Origin: Anodontia alba
Lineage: Eukaryota; Mollusca; Bivalvia; Lucinida; Lucinidae
Direction: 5' to 3'
Length of the DNA stretch: 64,000 nucleotides
NCBI GenBank assembly: GCA_964016985.1
Contig: OZ024823.1
Span: 36,995,687-37,059,686 of the forward strand
Positions 62,111-64,000 of the stretch are shown here, one piece after another (the stretch's first letter is position 1; every line of letters begins with the position of its first letter). The notes beneath the pieces were generated by a model. The model was not told where the DNA came from. It did not search any database and saw nothing but the letters and a program-made list of their open reading frames with translations. The position numbers were made by a program, and so were the translations under genes.

Positions 62111-62395
62111 AAATGATTTCAGCTATCTCAAAGGTTCCAGGTAATATAAAGTACCCTTAAAAGAAGTATATAGAGACAGTTAACACTGCAACACTGCACT
62201 AAACATCAAATGTAGTGATAAAAGAGATTATAAAAGCAGTCCTTTGTGAAAGCAAAAAAAAAAAAAAAAAAAAATTAATAAACAACAATCGCAGGTCCAA
62301 CGTTATTGAGTCTGTGCATGAATAGTAATGTAACGTGTACACTATTCTATCTCCTAGCCCCAGGTTGAACGATTGTGTACGAGCGTATTTTCAGA
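62111..62395. other. Spacer of the inverted repeat
   Basis: Contains an A-run (about 62251-62273) and the second copy of unit U (62305-62395). No gene. Confidence 0.6.
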
Positions 62396-63921
62396 TAAAT
62401 CCAAATTAGTCGGGTTGCTCAATTCCTGTACCTTGCAAAAGAAAAACAAAACAAAAAAACAAAAACAAAAAAAAAAAAAAAAAAAAACGTAACCCTATAA
62501 TAGGAAAGATATACGGCTGAGTTTTTTTATATACAAAGCTTGGATATTGGTTCATGCAAAACCGCTGTATAGCAATGCGAAATTAATTGCATTTTTGAGA
62601 AACGCATGCATTTTGCATGATACTGGTTTAGAGTTTTGCCAAGCAACTGTAAATTCTGTTAAGCATATAGTACACAAGTATATACTAACAGGTAAACTAG
62701 CCGAGGTCGGCAACATTCTTTCGTGGAGATTGATCATGAAATATTTTCTACGGTCATTCTCTCCCTTCCGCTGATTCAAGAAGGGCAGTTGTCAGTTTCT
62801 GGCGAAAGAATGTGCACAATACTGGTTAACCGCTTAGAGTACTAAGCCTGCCCAGTAAACGTGTGGTTAGGTAAACTGACCGCGCTCGACATGACCCCAT
62901 TGGGTTGACTGGGCCGTAAAACCTCAACACAAACAAACAAACAGGTAAACTACACACAATATACACCCAACTCGATAAATTAGTCTGTACAGTTGATGTC
63001 TGAATATAAACTAGCACTGATTTAAAAAAAAAAAAAAAAAAAATCTTGTCGCGTTTTGTAAAACGGTGTGCATTTGATGGAATTTTGATGAACATTTTAG
63101 TGTTTGGAAATTACGTCAATTATTAAGTTTTGTCTTCATACATTATAAGAAACATATTTTATTGCCTTTATATGCAGCAATGGGGTCGACCACAAGTTCT
63201 CACAACACTAGTTACTGCCATTCCCCTATATATATTTTTAACCAGTATAGCTCGTCAACAAAGGTTTTGAAATTATGGAAGAAATGCGCGGCGATTCCCC
63301 TAAACATGCATGTATTAGTCTTACGTAAGTACAATGCAGTGTTCTATACGAACATTTTTTATTAAAAGAACCATAAGCACGAAAGCCCGAAAGATGTCTG
63401 GTAAAATTTTAAATGTGTCATTCAAAATGGTATCATACAATTTGCAAATAAACGTTTACCTACAGGTTTATTGAAGCGGCCATATTGGACGAAATATCGA
63501 ACGTTTTTTGGTGTTAATCTACCTTCTAATGAAGGCTATTGAAAACGATAGAAAGTTTATTTGAAACGCAGTTTGCATGTGATATTTAAAACTTGATATC
63601 AGAAAGGAAGACGGGGTACTCTCTCTTAACTTTGAAAAACAACCACGGTGTCACATATGCGCATGAGAAAATAAACATTCTGCTTTCTGTTTTGGGCATT
63701 TTTTCTTTCTTTTTTATGATTTAACCTGAATACTGAAGGTAATGTATACTTAGAATTTGTTAAGTATCAATTAGGCCTCCATAGAAACGTGCAATGTATG
63801 CACATCTGCTATATAGTTGTTTTATATACAGACATATCCAGGCTTTCTTCCTATATCAAAATGAATCGTAAATATTTCTTATGCTAGGGTTAGCAAAATT
63901 GAGTACTGGAGTTCGTACTAA
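62396..63921 (-). mobile_element. Right arm of the large inverted repeat
   Basis: Reads as the inverse of 60907-62110, from AATTAGTCGGGTTGCTCAAT to GCAAAATTGAGTACTGGAGT. It has expanded A-runs (about 62470-62487, 63022-63041) and a SINE insertion the left arm lacks. Divergence is moderate with many small indels. Confidence 0.85.
62700..62939 (+). mobile_element. SINE, 5'-truncated, inserted in the right arm
   Basis: Target duplication AACAGGTAAACTA at 62687-62699 and 62940-62952. The SINE begins in the region just after the B-box (GCCGAGGTCGGCAACATTC) and runs through GATTGATCATGAAATATTTT and AACCGCTTAGAGTACTAAGC to the AACACAAACAAAC tail. Confidence 0.93.
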
Positions 63922-64000
63922 ACTAAATCAAAATTAGCTGTTTCACATGACTTTTGTACGCGTATCATCGACTTTTAGTCCCTATTTATGGTAAGATGAC
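63922..64000. other. Window edge, no feature
   Basis: AT-rich sequence beyond the inverted repeat; nothing recognised. Confidence 0.4.

Overview
The window looks like repeat-dominated, AT-rich intergenic or intronic DNA from an animal, most likely a bivalve mollusc. The taxon call rests on repeat families I recognise from that group: the tRNA-headed SINE, the AGCTTACCTGAGC...AGGGCCATAATGGCCCT element, and the non-LTR element with a C-terminal C2H2 finger. It is an inference, not a database result. There is no operon structure, rRNA gene, functional tRNA gene, CRISPR array or complete host gene. Most short open frames come from microsatellites or from read-through of hairpin repeats.

Most of the recognisable sequence is small non-autonomous elements built around long internal hairpins. 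Labels used below: HP-A has termini CATTACGAAAACA and a central palindrome containing GTTAGAACCGCCTC (over 20 copies). HP-B is TTAA-flanked with a GACATTTCATGCAAATTGTC hairpin. HC is a GCAAACAGTGTAGA...GATCAG hairpin found inside four different terminal-repeat classes: HP-C CCCTTGTCCTGCTG, HP-D ATTCGGACA, HP-H CCCATTGTA and HP-O CCCTTAAA. HP-E is a twin-hairpin element with GATCAGACTGCGC. HP-F, HP-G, HP-I and others are smaller. They nest in each other, so a relative order can be read; HP-A sits inside HP-E, HP-D and others.

Layout: 1-20 kb holds microsatellites and a dense HP-A/B/C/D/E mixture. 19.7-20.1 kb is a hAT-type MITE with an 8-bp target duplication carrying a nested HP-D. 20-30 kb has more nested hairpin elements, a minus-strand SINE and several large palindromes. 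30.3-31.9 kb is an apparently intact Tc1/mariner transposon with perfect 28-bp terminal repeats and a 339-codon DD34E transposase, ending 29 bp before a candidate 3'-terminal host exon. 33-38 kb has palindromic elements, a pogo-like MITE and a SINE. 39.5-42.1 kb is an HP-A copy split by a 2.3-kb Helitron-like element made mainly of two tandem arrays of about 145 bp. 44.7-49.4 kb is a decayed non-LTR retrotransposon (endonuclease, reverse transcriptase, C2H2 finger) interrupted by another retroposon. 49.6-57.8 kb has HP-A/B/C copies, a (TA)n/(CA)n array and a full-length SINE. 58-64 kb has a CRE-rich repeat, a near-identical 188-bp duplication and a roughly 3-kb inverted repeat whose arms carry independent SINE insertions.

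The only plausible active protein is the Tc1 transposase. The most unusual pattern is modular: the same hairpin cores recur in elements with unrelated termini, and the HP-A loop is kept while the stem is replaced by a different, still complementary, sequence.
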